64,000 nt of DNA, from assembly GCA_973895155.1 (NCBI GenBank), contig OZ316897.1:22010001-22074000 (forward strand), given 5' to 3'. This document shows positions 48,123 through 59,607 of this stretch, piece after piece (the first letter of the stretch is position 1; the number at the start of each line of letters is the position of its first letter). The notes under the pieces were generated by a model. That model was given only the letters and a program-made list of their open reading frames with translations. It did no database searches and had not been told where the DNA came from. Both the position numbers and the translations under genes were made by a program. Source of the stretch: Marsupella aquatica. Taxonomy: Eukaryota; Marchantiophyta.

Positions 48123-49375
48123 ATGCAAAATAACGACCTGTGTTTGGTTTTGAAAATGTCTGCCAGAAATTGCGCCTGTGTGATCATGGATCATTCCATC
48201 TTTGGTTATGACCAGAATGGTCAGGAAGATTCCCATGCCGACAATGGAAAGGTGAACAGTGCAGGCACTTCAACGTTGCTCCACAATCCTACAGGGAATT
48301 CGACAGTGCGGCAGGCTCAACAGGGCCAGAATTTGATATTCGATACCAGTGGAATTACATCCAGTTCCGCTCCTGAGCTCACCCACGAGCCCGCCCTTGA
48401 AATACCCGTTCAAAGAGGGAATGTCGTCGATGAGGAAACCCCGTTGCAAAATCGGTTTGGGGAGACGTTCAGAGAATTCTTCGACGCAATCGGGGACCCA
48501 ATATACGAAGATATGCCAGGGGATAAGCTTTCTGTGATGGAGGGAGTTGATGCAGAGGTCTCAGATTCATCTCCCTCAATCTTCGGTCCTCTTAGTGTTG
48601 ATGACTATAACATCTCCACAGCTGAAGTGAAGGATGGAATACTCGTGATTATGGATTCAGAGACTCCACATGCACGTCCTTCAGTCTCAACTAGTACAAG
48701 TTACTCTTCGAGCGGCGCGGTCGACTACGAAGTTATGGAAGAATTTTTAGCAAATGATATTCCAGTTGGTTCCCTGGACCTAGCATTGCCAGTGGAAGTC
48801 AGGCGTGCTGACCCACCTCCAGTTCCAGGTATTACCTTAGCTACAGTCTGGCCTGCTCAGCAAGGCCAGAATTGGACATCTGACACCAATGGATTTGATG
48901 CCCAAGAACACGTCCTCACAGGCATCCTCAACAATGAGCAAATCCCCCAGGTAGATATGCCGAACGGTGAGGCTTCTATGATGAAGGACATTGATACAGA
49001 GCTGAGAGATCTACCTACTACATCAACCTCTGGCCCTCTGAATGGAGCAAACTATTTTGGTGGACCAAAAAGGTTGAAAAAGCAGGAATGAAATCTTGTG
49101 GATCAATACATCTCGGGAAGAACGATGTCAATACTCATTTTCCCCCTGTGGCAGACAAGGAAGGTTATTCAGTCAGTTTTACTGACTGGCAGGCCAATCG
49201 CGTGTGGACGATGAGGTTGGAGTTTAAGTCTAAGGTGATCGCCCAAAAGGCGATACATGCTACGAAATATACGTGAGTTTTTGGTGTGGAATTCTCTACG
49301 AGCAGGGGACGTGCTTGAAATTTGGAACAGTAATTCATCGCCTGCAGCTTACGCACTGGCAGTGCGCAGAAACTG
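48123..49375 (+). pseudogene. Double-B3 gene, truncated second copy
   Basis: From ATG at 48123 (MQNNDLCLVLK) the frame matches copy A's N-terminal half up to SSSGAVDYE near 48730. It then contains about 340 bp absent from copy A that repeats the N-terminal pattern (AQQGQN near 48855, EDMPG-like VDMPNGEAS near 48950, TSGPLNGANYFG near 49030). The whole of B3 domain 1 is missing. The sequence then joins at GAAAAAGCAGGAATG in the wrong frame, so translation stops at 49089-49091. B3 domain 2 is still recognisable (49088-49375) but has a further one-base insertion near 49242 (ATCGCCCAAAAGG versus ATCGCCAAAAGG). A truncated protein without a B3 domain could still be made. Confidence 0.8.
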
Positions 49376-49625
49376 ACGTTCTAAGATTACCAATGGCTGA
49401 GGATCTTGCACCGACTTAAGACCTCTTGAAGCTTGTTCACGTCGTCCTAACGATGAGAGTTCTGAGAGATAATGCTTCGAATCACTACGATCACTAGATC
49501 ACATCCTCATCTCCGAATCTTGACTATGATCACTCGATCAAAGTCGCTGTTTGAATTTTGCAATTTTCACTTACACCTTTCCAATTTGTTGCAAGATAGT
49601 TTAGTGTACAGATTTCAGTCTTAGC

Positions 49626-51185
49626 GATTGATTGACAGAAATACTTTTTGAATCTATTCTCTTGACTACCTCATGTCGCAAGGTTTTACATGGTTACGGT
49701 TTCAAGGTACTTAATAAAGATATATCTGTCAGTTTACTTTGTATTCGATTTCGATGGCTCTTGACCATGGCTGGGGTTCCCTGGATACAAAACAGAAATG
49801 TAGGTTATGTTCACGAAGCTTTTCTTTTTCTTAATTTATGCTATGCTTAGATTGGTCCGCTTAGAACCTTTAGAAGACTGGTTTCTTGCTAAATAAGCAT
49901 TGCAAAGGCCGCAACTTATGGGTATGACTTATTTTCCACTTTGTTAATTCTAACATTAAAGCCCTAGAGAAAAGGCACCCTGCCCCAGAATGTGTTGGGC
50001 CCAGGAAAGCCTTTGCACTTCTTTGCACATATCTTGCAATTCTCCTTGCATTGTGTAGGATCAAAATAGAGCCATGTGTATAGGTCAACGTTCCAGGGAA
50101 CGTTCTTAAGCAAGGGTTGTGACCTTTAGACTGATGTTCAACTTAAATTGGTAAACATAAATGAATAAAATTAAATGCTCAGATAGACCACTCCAATGAA
50201 CCTTGTAACCTGGATGGACCAAGTCACTGTTGACCAGACTAATATGGATTTTTGTACAAAGAAAAGTGCTGCCAGGTATATTCTCCATAGCAATAGATTT
50301 AGGGTCTATTACTCACTTACAACCTTGCTGTCTTAGATCAACCTGCTGCTACCGTATATAGCCATTCAGTTTTTCAGCTTCAATGTCCATAGTTACACTA
50401 AATAGCAAAACAGAACTCATTTAATTCAATGCTCAATAGGACAGTCTCTTCATTACCTTTCCACCCCAGTATTACATGAAATTTTCATGAGGATTTGGCT
50501 TGGCAACGTCAAATCAAAATTTTCTGTTAAAAAGGAGTTCTGAGTAAATTTTAATTTTAATTCTTAACTATTTCAAATCTTATATAAAATCTACAATCTT
50601 GAAGACGTGGAAACATATTGTAGAGGTCTTTCCAATGCACCAAAGGATCCCAACAATGACTCTCAGGAGAGTGAGGGCCAATAACACTCCCAGCACAAGG
50701 AGTGAGAGCAAGGCACCGTCCGGTCCTGGGCATTGGGAACCCAACCCTAAACAATACGAATGAGAAATCCGCCAATGAGGATGCAACACATGGACGGCAA
50801 GTTGACCAAAGTAACCAAAGTAGAATAGCTTTACAGATGGTGACAACTGTTCTGTGAATCCTTCATATTTTTGTGCAGTCATTGCTAAGAGCTCACTATT
50901 GTTAGTAGGGCTTACAAAGACTCTAGATTTTTGGGCAGCTAGACAGATTCTTTTGTTTGACCCCTTGTGCCGATTACTCCAAACCTTTACCAGGCTTCTC
51001 AGAATCTCAGTTCTGTGCTGAGTAGGGTTTCAGTCTTTTCTTTCCCTTTGTGGGCATTTTGCCCTTCTGGGCTGATTGTCACGGGGGGTTATGGGGCCTC
51101 TTTGGTCTTCTTGAGGTCTCTCCCCCCCACCCGCTCCACCCTTATTGGGTCTTCTGCCTTTGGAAAACTGTTTCAAACCGTCATT
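49626..51185. other. Region without recognised genes
   Basis: Short open frames near 49632-49850, 50557-50882 and 50967-51215 show no domains. Nothing else identified. Confidence 0.45.
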
Positions 51186-51500
51186 AGGGTATCTCAAACT
51201 TCACTAAAAAAATGATGCCCAATGCTACCAATTCAAGTCAAGGAGTGCATGAACACGCATTTTGTGTCTGCTGCTTTTTTCTGGTAAATTTGTCGATGAC
51301 CACAAAAAAAACAATGCCCAAAACTACCAGTCGAGGATTTAGGGGTCTTCGGGAATTTGTGGATGACCCCAACACGAGGGAGAGACATCGACCGCAAAAA
51401 AATGATGCCCAACAACTACCTATAGCCAAGGGTTTAGGGGTTTTTTAGGGGAATTTGTGGGTGACCGCAACCAGAGGGAGAAGGAGATTTGAGATGCCAT
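51186..51500. mobile_element. Inverted-repeat element with internal tandem repeats
   Basis: AGGGTATCTCAAAC at 51186 and GATTTGAGATGCCAT ending at 51500 form imperfect inverted ends like those at 34468 and 61299. Inside, AATGATGCCCAA.......CTACC, GGGTTTAGGGG and GAATTTGT.GATGACC recur about three times at roughly 100-bp spacing. No coding capacity. Confidence 0.6.
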
Positions 51501-51707
51501 ATTGGGTGTTCAGTCTTTGAGATCCTGGAGTTTATTTTTTGTTATTGGGCAGTTTGAGATATATAGTGCCCACTCTAACTCTCACCCCTGTTTACAAGTA
51601 GTACAGTAGCGCTTGCTCTCTCCTCGTACAGGTCTACTGGCACTTTCTCAGCCACCCTCCCACCATGGCCAAGCAACAGGTACTCCGCGCTTCCTAATTC
51701 CAATTCA

Positions 51708-52640
51708 ATGCTGTCCATGCCAATTGCTCTGAGCTCGCAATCAGGGGTCCCATTTGATATTCGTTGTGGTCAGCCAGGAAGTGCTCCGGCTTGCATTCTC
51801 CAAGAAATTGAGGATGCTCAGGCAGCCCCTGCGTTCTTCACGTGCACGAGCGGAGAGCTTCTATGCGGGCAAGTGCACACGGTGATTGCAGGGTTCACCT
51901 CCGCAGAGGTGGATGCAGCAGAGCTTGGAGCAGAACAGAAGAGCGAGGATCACAACGGAGGTACTGTTGTGGCGTGCTCCTTCCGTTACAAAGTGGTTGC
52001 TAGGAAAGGCCAATGGAAAGTGGAAGCTGCTTTGCTTGACAATTCGGAGGGCCAACCGTGGCACATAGGCTTTGTGTGCCACCACGTCGATGTGGACGGA
52101 GTGGAGGTTCTGCGGAGGGCGGCCGAGGCAGGGCTCGGTGGTAATGGGAAGTTTGCGGATCTGGATGTTGTCTTTGTTGATCGGTATGATTGGAGCCGTT
52201 CGCACAGCCCAGGATGTGAGCTCATTGTGCAGGCTGTTGAGGGGAAGGAACTTGTCGACGCCGATGAGGAGGATTTTGAGGACGAGGAGTACTACAGGTC
52301 GCTGGTACAAGGCCGGTTTATGCTTACTGACGCGCAAGGCTTTCCAAACTTGATGCAAGCCCTAAAGGATGGGAAGAGGCTTGAGCAGAGAAACTACATA
52401 ATGCACAACGATCACACCGACGGGACTTTGTCTTTAAAGTCAAACTTGTCAAGAGATGAGAATTTGTCAATGAAGTTTGGAGATTCCTTTGGGGTGCACC
52501 TGGTGGTAGATGATTCGGAGTACGACATGGGATGGATGGCGTTTCAGAATGGAAAACTTGTTGGATTTGTGTACGACGGAGCTTACACGGCTCTGGAAGG
52601 CGACAATCTTCGAATAGGCAGTAATTTTGTTTCATCATAG
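51708..52640 (+). CDS. Intact 310-residue protein of unknown family
   Basis: One uninterrupted frame from ATG at 51708 to TAG at 52638-52640, with coding-like composition. The protein is acidic and largely hydrophilic, with no signal peptide or membrane segment. It shows a Cys-containing N-terminus (GQPGSAPACILQEIE), a central part (KGQWKVEAALLDNSEGQPWHIGFVCHHVDVDGVEVLRRA), an acidic stretch DADEEDFEDEEYYRSL and a C-terminus with GWMAFQNGKLVGFVYDG. An upstream ATG in a good context at 51664-51666 (CACCATGGCC) opens a ten-codon upstream ORF ending before this start; splicing it in would not keep the frame. I do not recognise the family. Confidence 0.65.
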   Translation: MLSMPIALSSQSGVPFDIRCGQPGSAPACILQEIEDAQAAPAFFTCTSGELLCGQVHTVIAGFTSAEVDAAELGAEQKSEDHNGGTVVACSFRYKVVARKGQWKVEAALLDNSEGQPWHIGFVCHHVDVDGVEVLRRAAEAGLGGNGKFADLDVVFVDRYDWSRSHSPGCELIVQAVEGKELVDADEEDFEDEEYYRSLVQGRFMLTDAQGFPNLMQALKDGKRLEQRNYIMHNDHTDGTLSLKSNLSRDENLSMKFGDSFGVHLVVDDSEYDMGWMAFQNGKLVGFVYDGAYTALEGDNLRIGSNFVSS

Positions 52641-54480
52641 TGATCACGACTGAACTCGACCAAACTACCCATCATAAGCCTCTGATTGAATTTCGTTTTC
52701 CAAAACCGATCTAAACTTTTAACTACAGTAGCTGATTGGCAGCTTCTTGTTCAACCAGGAAACATGACTTGGGAATGGCAGCTTGAATAAAAAGGGAGCA
52801 AGAAAATCGCAGTGAAAATTTTGAAGCTGTAGGGTGGACGAGCACTCACTGGAGACGGTGTTATGGGATTTGGTTCTAGACGTCGACGCCCACCACATTG
52901 TCTCCAAACTCTGCAGTTGCCAAGGCTGGACAGTAGTGGTCATAATGCTACAAGCTCTGCAGTGCACACAATTTTCGTGATGTAAGGATAGAACTCTTTT
53001 GCCGCATAGATTTGACTGCCCAATGAAAGAAAGGAGTTTCAAAGATGAGGTACAGTGTGAAAGCATTGGTCTCAAGTCCTCTTGTTGACGGTCGTTTTCG
53101 AATTACAAACCAACACATTGACTGAAGATGACGGGCCAGAAGAAATAGCCAAGGAATTGACATTCGGAGCTTTGTCGATCTTGGGTAGCGAATTTGCATG
53201 GCCTTCTTCTTAAGGAGATACCTTGTCTATTGGGAAAGGATTCTCACTGTCCGACGATTGTGGATCACTGCCCAGTAGAGACGTTGGAGGTTGGCTCGAG
53301 TGGAGTGAGTCCCGGAGTGGACTGTGAGACAACAGAACAGAGAGTTGTCGTTGACAGAAACTCGGAAGGGCGAGGCAGGAGGAGGGTGAGGGAAGGAAGA
53401 ATTGCGGCTGAAATGACACCTGTTCTCTTTCTCTATGTCTTCTATCAGAATGAGCAATGTCAACCAGAAATGAGCAAGCTTTGTGTCAATATGGATGTTT
53501 GGGACACAAGAACAGGGAGAAATTGAATATAGGCAGATTTCCAAATTCAAATTTCAACTTGAAGACATAAAAGGACGTCCTTCAGTACACCGGATGAAGG
53601 GCATGATCAATAGGTGACAAGCGTGGTCAGATGCTTGGTGATACTACATTTCAACTACACTCACATGGTGAAGCATTGTGGTTACCACAATAATGGAAGA
53701 ACATATCACATTTTGAAGGGTAGTGTCCTATGGGATCCCCATTAAGGCATTTTCTAAAATTTGGGGTCTATCCAGGAACGACTTGTCAATGGAGGCCAAT
53801 CAAGAACACCTCTAGAAACAGTCAGCAAACATAAGATGCTGACGTTTGGTTCTCATTATAACCGGAAGGAAAAACGAATAACTAACTTTGATCAATGTGA
53901 TGATCCGGATGCAACTGTACACTTGACTTCTTGTTCAGATTCCACTAAGCATTTCCTGTTCATTCCCCGACTCACCTCGCTAACAGGAGCTGGCACTTCA
54001 CGGCCCTGTCTGATTGCTGGGTGATGGTTACGACCATTTTATTATTATTATCCAGAAAGGAGGTATTTAAGAGACCATAATGCAGAAGGCTGATGTTGGC
54101 CTTCCGTCCGTGCCATCAAAATCAGGCACCAGTCGAAGAGAGTCCAATCCATGCATGCAATCTATTTGTGACTTCCGAAGAAGTGCATGGACAACCTTAG
54201 ATTCTAGAGGCATCTTGATAGACAGTTGTGGCAATCGCATACGACTCAGTAATTATGGTTTCAGTTCGCTAGACTGTAGAAAGCTCGTTCTCAGTCTTCA
54301 GCCACCGAACAATACGACCCGAATCCGACTTTCTAGGCAGTTGAATACAATAACCATCAAGTAAGCTTTTCCGAATGAAGTATATATATATATTTCGATG
54401 GACGGGATCCAAACATCTTAGTCGTTAGGTCCCAGTTTATTTCTCGCTGAAGCTTCACATGTTGATACTAGCTTTCCACT
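52641..54480. other. Region without recognised genes
   Basis: Short frames such as 53194-53526 lack domains or splice support. TATATATATA near 54382-54392. Confidence 0.45.
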
Positions 54481-56804
54481 TCATCGTTTTAAATATGGAG
54501 TTGACCATGATTTCACAGTAGCCACTGGATCGTCACCCAAATCAAGGAAACAAGGATAGTCCCAAGGAATTTGATCGGATTTGAGAGTGGGAACGAAGTG
54601 TGGATCATCCAAGATCTTCAATAGCTCCTCAAACAGTTTGGCGTTGCCTGCTGCAGATAAATGCACTCCATCGCTGCCACAGTTCAAATCCACCCGTAGG
54701 AGTTACAAGTAGCCTTTTGTGTGGAGACTCTAGCAACCACTACTGCTTCAGAGCTGTAAACCCTCGTACGAGTTTTCTGTTTTGGGCGAAGAATTATTCT
54801 TCAGTTGTGGAATTCCAATGGGATTTGGATTTTAGCCTACACTACATATGATCTCGATAAGAAGTCCGCAAGAGGAACTGTACAAGGCAAATCCAACCTC
54901 AACAAGTCTTGCACCGGCTTAGAATAAACCAACGGCAATGGACTTAGGTTATCGAACTCACCAAAGGTATTTCTCTTGCCACTCTGGTGCCTCCTCGCAA
55001 ATAGACCATAAATTTATCACTGGAACGTCTGTCGCCTTCGCCACCTTCACACACTCATCTGCATATAGTTTGGCGAGATCATTTCTTCTTGTTGGGACAC
55101 CCGTAGAATCTCCAAATTGAGTCCTGTAGAGCCCAGACCTTCCAATGTCACGTAGAATCATCTTGATCATCTGGGACTAGCTGAACGATATCTGCGAAAA
55201 CCCTTCAATCGAAACTAAATCGGGGCCTTTGCCATAAGAAATACACGGTAACCTTGACTTACGCTGAAAAAACTAATAATTTCTTTTCATCAATTGTAGG
55301 CGGCGTTATCAGTACAATATGCGTGGAGGCCGATTGATTCTGGAAGGAACGACAAAGCTGAACTCGTGAGTCCCTAGGAAACCGCAAAGGTAAAGGTCTC
55401 TCTCAAGTAAAAAATATAACACGAAGTCCCGAGAAACCGTAGGAATCACATTGAGAGTCCGGAGAACAATTCAACTGCCTACCACAAGAAAATGGTTGGT
55501 CATATATAACAACGCGAAAACAGAAGTGACTTCAAGGTCAACATTTTAAGAGTCATTGAACCTTAATGTGAGCAATGATCTTTTGTAGGTTCTCCGCGTA
55601 CTCCTTCAGGGGAACGTGTAGGACTCCGTGAGCTGCATTTGGATCGGCCTCCGAATAAGACGGTTACCAGCATTGGCGGGTTGGACGACGGCTGGATAGA
55701 CATCAAACAAGGGAGAACTTATCCAGGTGAAGATAGTAAAATCGCTGCTACTCCACTGAACAGCCCAACCTTTACCTTACATATGTGAACAGCTAAATTG
55801 CTGATATGCGGGTATCTATACTCTCACAAGTGCCGTGGTGAAAGATTATACCACAACATTACATGTATCTCAATCTGACCAAGTTAAGTAGGGTCTGATT
55901 AACTTCTGTTGAGACAGAGCTTGGTGAATCCCGAACAGTGCATCTTGAGTACTCGAAAGTTTTATCGAGAGTGGAGTGCTTTCCAAAGATTTTGGTGAGT
56001 TCAGCCACATTCATTCCTGTGAGTGTCCTTAATCGGAACCGAGATTATAAGTAGAGAAAATGGTCACGCTGTCATATGTCACTGGCACACTCCAATAGCC
56101 ATATAGACAGTTAACCTGTACACGAGAGCTCCTTGTGGCTTCACTTGAAGGGAAAAAGTAATGCAAAAATAGCCGCACAAAAGACTCGGGTTCTGCACTC
56201 TCAGGGATCGATACATGAGTAACCTGTAATTAGAGAGGACGTGGAGTGATGACTGGACATACTGTTGGGAAGATCTTGTCGAGAAGAAGCTGAGCTAATC
56301 GGGTGTTGTAGCCTCCAAAACCACGGTTCAGCACATCTGCCTGCATGAGAGACCGCTCCTTATGTGTCAGTTTCTCAGCAAGATTTACGTATTTCTCCAT
56401 CTTTAATTTGCTCCTTGAAAGTAGATGAGAGTCGGCCAATCGCAATTTCTAGTATGCCGATCCATGACATAATCAATATATCTCAAACTGAGGATCGGCA
56501 ATGACGAGTCTTGACGAGGGGACTACAAACTCCGTAAACAAAGGCAGACGCATCTGCATACAAACTACTACACTTCAGCAAAGACTGCACTTCAGCAAAG
56601 CGCATAACTGCACAGCTTCGGAGATTTGTTGCCAACAATCTAGAAGGCACTCTCACTGCGTGAACAGTACGCTAGAATGAGAACAATCACCTTTCGCTTG
56701 TAATGATTTGCCAACGACGCTCCCCATCCGGTCTGGTCCACTTGGAAGGACCATTCTGTTATAGAATCCCCAAACAGCACAATCTTGGGCCGTATCGATC
56801 CCAT
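54481..56804 (-). CDS. SGNH/GDSL esterase, isoamyl-acetate hydrolase-like (possibly damaged)
   Basis: This family hydrolyses small acyl esters with a Ser-Asp-His triad. A minus-strand model has exons 56804-56691, 56340-56263, 55691-55562, 55170-54962 and 54673-54481. Exon 1 gives MGSIRPKIVLFGDSITEWS with the catalytic-Ser GDS motif; exon 2 gives ADVLNRGFGGYNTR (block II Gly); exon 3 gives PMLVTVLFG then, one base out of frame, HVPLKEYAENLQKIIAHIK. Exon 4 gives RRNDLAKLYADECVKVA and PVINLWS, and joins exon 5 as WQEKYLCDGVHLSAAGN, holding catalytic Asp and His. Donors are GT (GTGATT, GTATGT, GTTCAA, GTGAGT). Total minus one base is 723 bp, matching the family length of about 240 residues. The GxND block at the frameshift (55649-55653) and the LITPPP block are not intact, so the gene may be decaying. 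Confidence 0.72.
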
Positions 56805-58197
56805 TTCCTTCTGCACTTGAACACAGGAACGGTGGGGCTGTTTGTGACAGATCGAGCGGTGCGAGACTCTGCTTCCTTAAAGCTTCTTCAGTAAGAGTAC
56901 TTCACGAAAGCATGATCGAAGTTCTTCGGATTGGGATCCAGACGTGCACTATTTAGCTTCGTTTGTACTCTTCTTCGATCATCGCTTTCCCCGCCGGCCT
57001 GCTCTGTTTATTCGCTTCTGTATCTACAATAATGGTCATAACTGCCCATTTGAGGCTACCATTCTTCTGCTTCTGAATGGACCTGCCCACTTGACTACTT
57101 GAGTCTACCGCTTCAGGTGACCGCCTTTCATCTGCTTCTGGATTGACCGTACTTCTAGAAGCGCGTAGTGTCTGGTTTGTATTGATTGTTCAGAATATTT
57201 TAGTTGAAATTCGTCTTTTTCAGAGTAAAATTTTCAGAATTTAACAGTGCAATTTTTTAATGGAAGACTGACTAATTTTCAAGTGCGAAATGCAATTGCA
57301 CCCCTCTACTGGGTCCTCTGCGCTACCTGCTGTACCAATGTGCTGTATTTTCATTCATAAGGGCTTAAAATATACCCGGGCCTGAAGTTGCGGACCTGTG
57401 TGATTTACTGTCCATCCAATGATTTTGAAAAATGATTTCAATGTGGTGTAGACGATAATGATACGCTAAAAGTGTGGAAGTCTCCCACGCAGAGTCTTTC
57501 CCCATCCACTGACAGGATTTATTTTTATCAATGTTCAATCAAACGTGAATCGAGTAGGGTAGAAGACAGAGAACATGTCTACGAGGTTTTGTAGACTTCG
57601 CCATACAATCTCTTCCTCGTACTGTACACACTCCCCAAAGTTTAGGTTTGCTTTCCAGCGTGGGAGTCGTGTTGCTACCATACATCCTCTTCGTACCACT
57701 TTTTACACTCCAATAGCAGATTTGGAGAGGTTACAACGGCGAATCTGACATTGCCTCTAAAAGTCCCTTGTGTTTGGGAAACTAGAAAAGGACCAATGCC
57801 TCATGTTGATTATGGAGCATCCACATCGACAGAGATTTCTATCACGCTGACGGCAAGACTAGAGCAGAGGTCGGTGAAATGTTCTGCTGTAGCTGCTAGA
57901 CACTCCATACGATTAATTTCAGCTCCCAGAGAACACCATCATGACATGTGCAAAGGAGAGACTGCTTGACACTAAAACGCCTTGTTCTACTTGAGTAGCG
58001 TGATTTAGACGCGAGCACGTCTTAAAAGGAATCATGTGGGGCGGGAAATCCAATCGATCGCTCAAAAAATATCTCGAAAGCTCTTCGATAACTTCACACT
58101 CTTATTTCAATCAAGGTTTCTTATTTTCTACGACGGATTTGTTTTTCTAAGGTGACAGTCTAACCAGAGATAACATAACTCCGTTCTCCGGCCCCTA
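56805..58197. other. Region without recognised genes
   Basis: Presumed 5' flank of the esterase gene and 3' flank of the GNAT gene. The frame at 57751-57969 has no recognisable domain. Confidence 0.45.
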
Positions 58198-58842
58198 CTA
58201 GAACCCATACACCTTCAAATCCGCAGCCATCCCCGGTGCCGTCCAAACCTCACTCTCAGCTCCGCCAAACATCTTTAACACTATAATGCCACGATCCTCA
58301 AACCCCAATTTCTGTAGCACCCTGCTGGAACGAGTATTTCCCTTTGCGCAAGCGCCATACACAGCGTGGACGCCGAGCTCCCGCTTGGCATAGGAAAGCA
58401 ACCCCTGCGCTGCCTCCGTCGCATACCCCTTCCCGATCTCCTCCGGAACGATTGCGAAGCCAATGTCTGGCACTGTGCACGAATCCGCTGAGTTCCCACG
58501 CATCATCGACACGGTGCCGATCGGCTTGCAGCTCGCCAGCCGAGCAGCAAACGAGCTGGAGTTCTCATCGCTGCTGTCATTGCGAGGTTTGGCCGGATCC
58601 GGCTTCAAGCTCACGAGATACGTTCCATACCCGTTGCGAGCGTGCTCGGCTGGGAAGCGGCCCTCGAGGCGCTGCCGTGCTGCTGCGGTTGTAGTGATGG
58701 CCGTTGGCTGGCCACCGATGGAGGCGATGAATTCCGGGGTGTTGTAGAGGTGGACGAGGAAGTCGCAATGGGCATCGTTGGACGGAATGAAGTAAGAGAT
58801 GTAGAGGCGTGAGCTTTCGATGAAGAAGTTCGGGTCGGTCAT
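58198..58842 (-). CDS. GNAT-family N-acetyltransferase, fungal-like
   Basis: GNAT enzymes transfer acetyl from acetyl-CoA to amines; the RimJ/RimL-type subgroup acetylates protein N-termini or small molecules. The single-exon frame from ATG at 58842 (MTDPNFFIESSRLYISYF) gives 214 residues, normal for the group. Motifs: DAHCDFLVHLYNTPEFIASIGG at the N-terminus, RNGYGTYLVSL, GTVSMMRG, DIGFAIVPEEIGKGYATEAA (the acetyl-CoA-binding Q/RxxGxG/A region, here E-E-I-G-K-G-Y-A) and NTRSSRVLQKLGFEDRG near the end. The wording is strikingly that of ascomycete proteins. Codons end mostly in C or G, unlike flanking DNA. Upstream in-frame codons to 58956 are low complexity and probably not translated. Confidence 0.82.
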   Translation of the reverse strand: MTDPNFFIESSRLYISYFIPSNDAHCDFLVHLYNTPEFIASIGGQPTAITTTAAARQRLEGRFPAEHARNGYGTYLVSLKPDPAKPRNDSSDENSSSFAARLASCKPIGTVSMMRGNSADSCTVPDIGFAIVPEEIGKGYATEAAQGLLSYAKRELGVHAVYGACAKGNTRSSRVLQKLGFEDRGIIVLKMFGGAESEVWTAPGMAADLKVYGF

Positions 58843-58956
58843 GTTCGTGTGCTGCTGGAGTGGGTTCGCCCAATTCCTGTTGTGGGCACAAAGATGGCGA
58901 TCACGACGACGATGACGGTGATGCTCGCAATTGTAACGATTTCCAATCTTCGTCAA

Positions 58957-59607
58957 TTGGTGTCATGCACAGTCGAAATACTCAGAAGGGCTGTTGGGGG
59001 GGCAGAGCGATGGCGATGATGCTAGGGATTGGGATGAATTGCCATATCCATCAATTTGTATGCAGAAGAGCTCCGATTAAACTGAGCAATGTGCTTGAAT
59101 GTCTGAGGTAGGTACTGTGCTTGTCATTGACAAAATTGTGTCAATGGAGAGTGCTGCGAACATTGCAGCGATCGATTGAGTGACGATTTGACACGATGTA
59201 ATTATGATGGACACTTGAGGTATGATCGTACTCTTGTTCCTGCAGGATCTGATTTGAGTTATGAGTGTTGGAACTTTCGCAGTTTACACTTACTTTACGA
59301 GTCAGAGAGTTGTTATGGTTGTTACAGAATTTCTTCCTCTGACGCCTAATTGTGGGGTCTGTTAATCCAATGGCTTGACCATTGGCGTCAAGTTGGATGC
59401 CAATGGTCAAATTCAAGATGGTGGGGCTCACAAGACTGAACTGAGAGATAGCAAGGAAGAAAGTGATGGTCAAGTTCAAGATGGTGGGGCTCACCTGACT
59501 GAGCGATAGAAGGAAGAAAGTGAGGGCCACTTCTATCATTTCCTTGTAGAGGAATTGCATTAAATGTTGTCTCTTGTGCGAGCGGGGTTGCCGGTAGCTG
59601 GTAGATG
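58957..59607. other. Spacer with a 62-bp tandem duplication
   Basis: TCAAGATGGTGGGGCTCAC occurs near 59413 and 59474 followed by GACTGA..GAGAGATAG-like sequence and GGAAGAAAGTGA, a direct duplication of about 62 bp. No gene recognised. Confidence 0.6.

Larger units (their letters stand above)
46176..49625 (+). repeat. Segmental duplication, copy B
   Basis: This is a direct, shorter copy of 41702-45835, including the upstream array (46620-47520), the leader with TACGTGGTTATTGAGACCG and the B3-gene region. The length difference comes mainly from a lost block in the gene and fewer short repeats. Spacer 45836-46175 between copies is unduplicated and holds a TATATAGG motif near 45900 but no gene. 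Confidence 0.9.
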
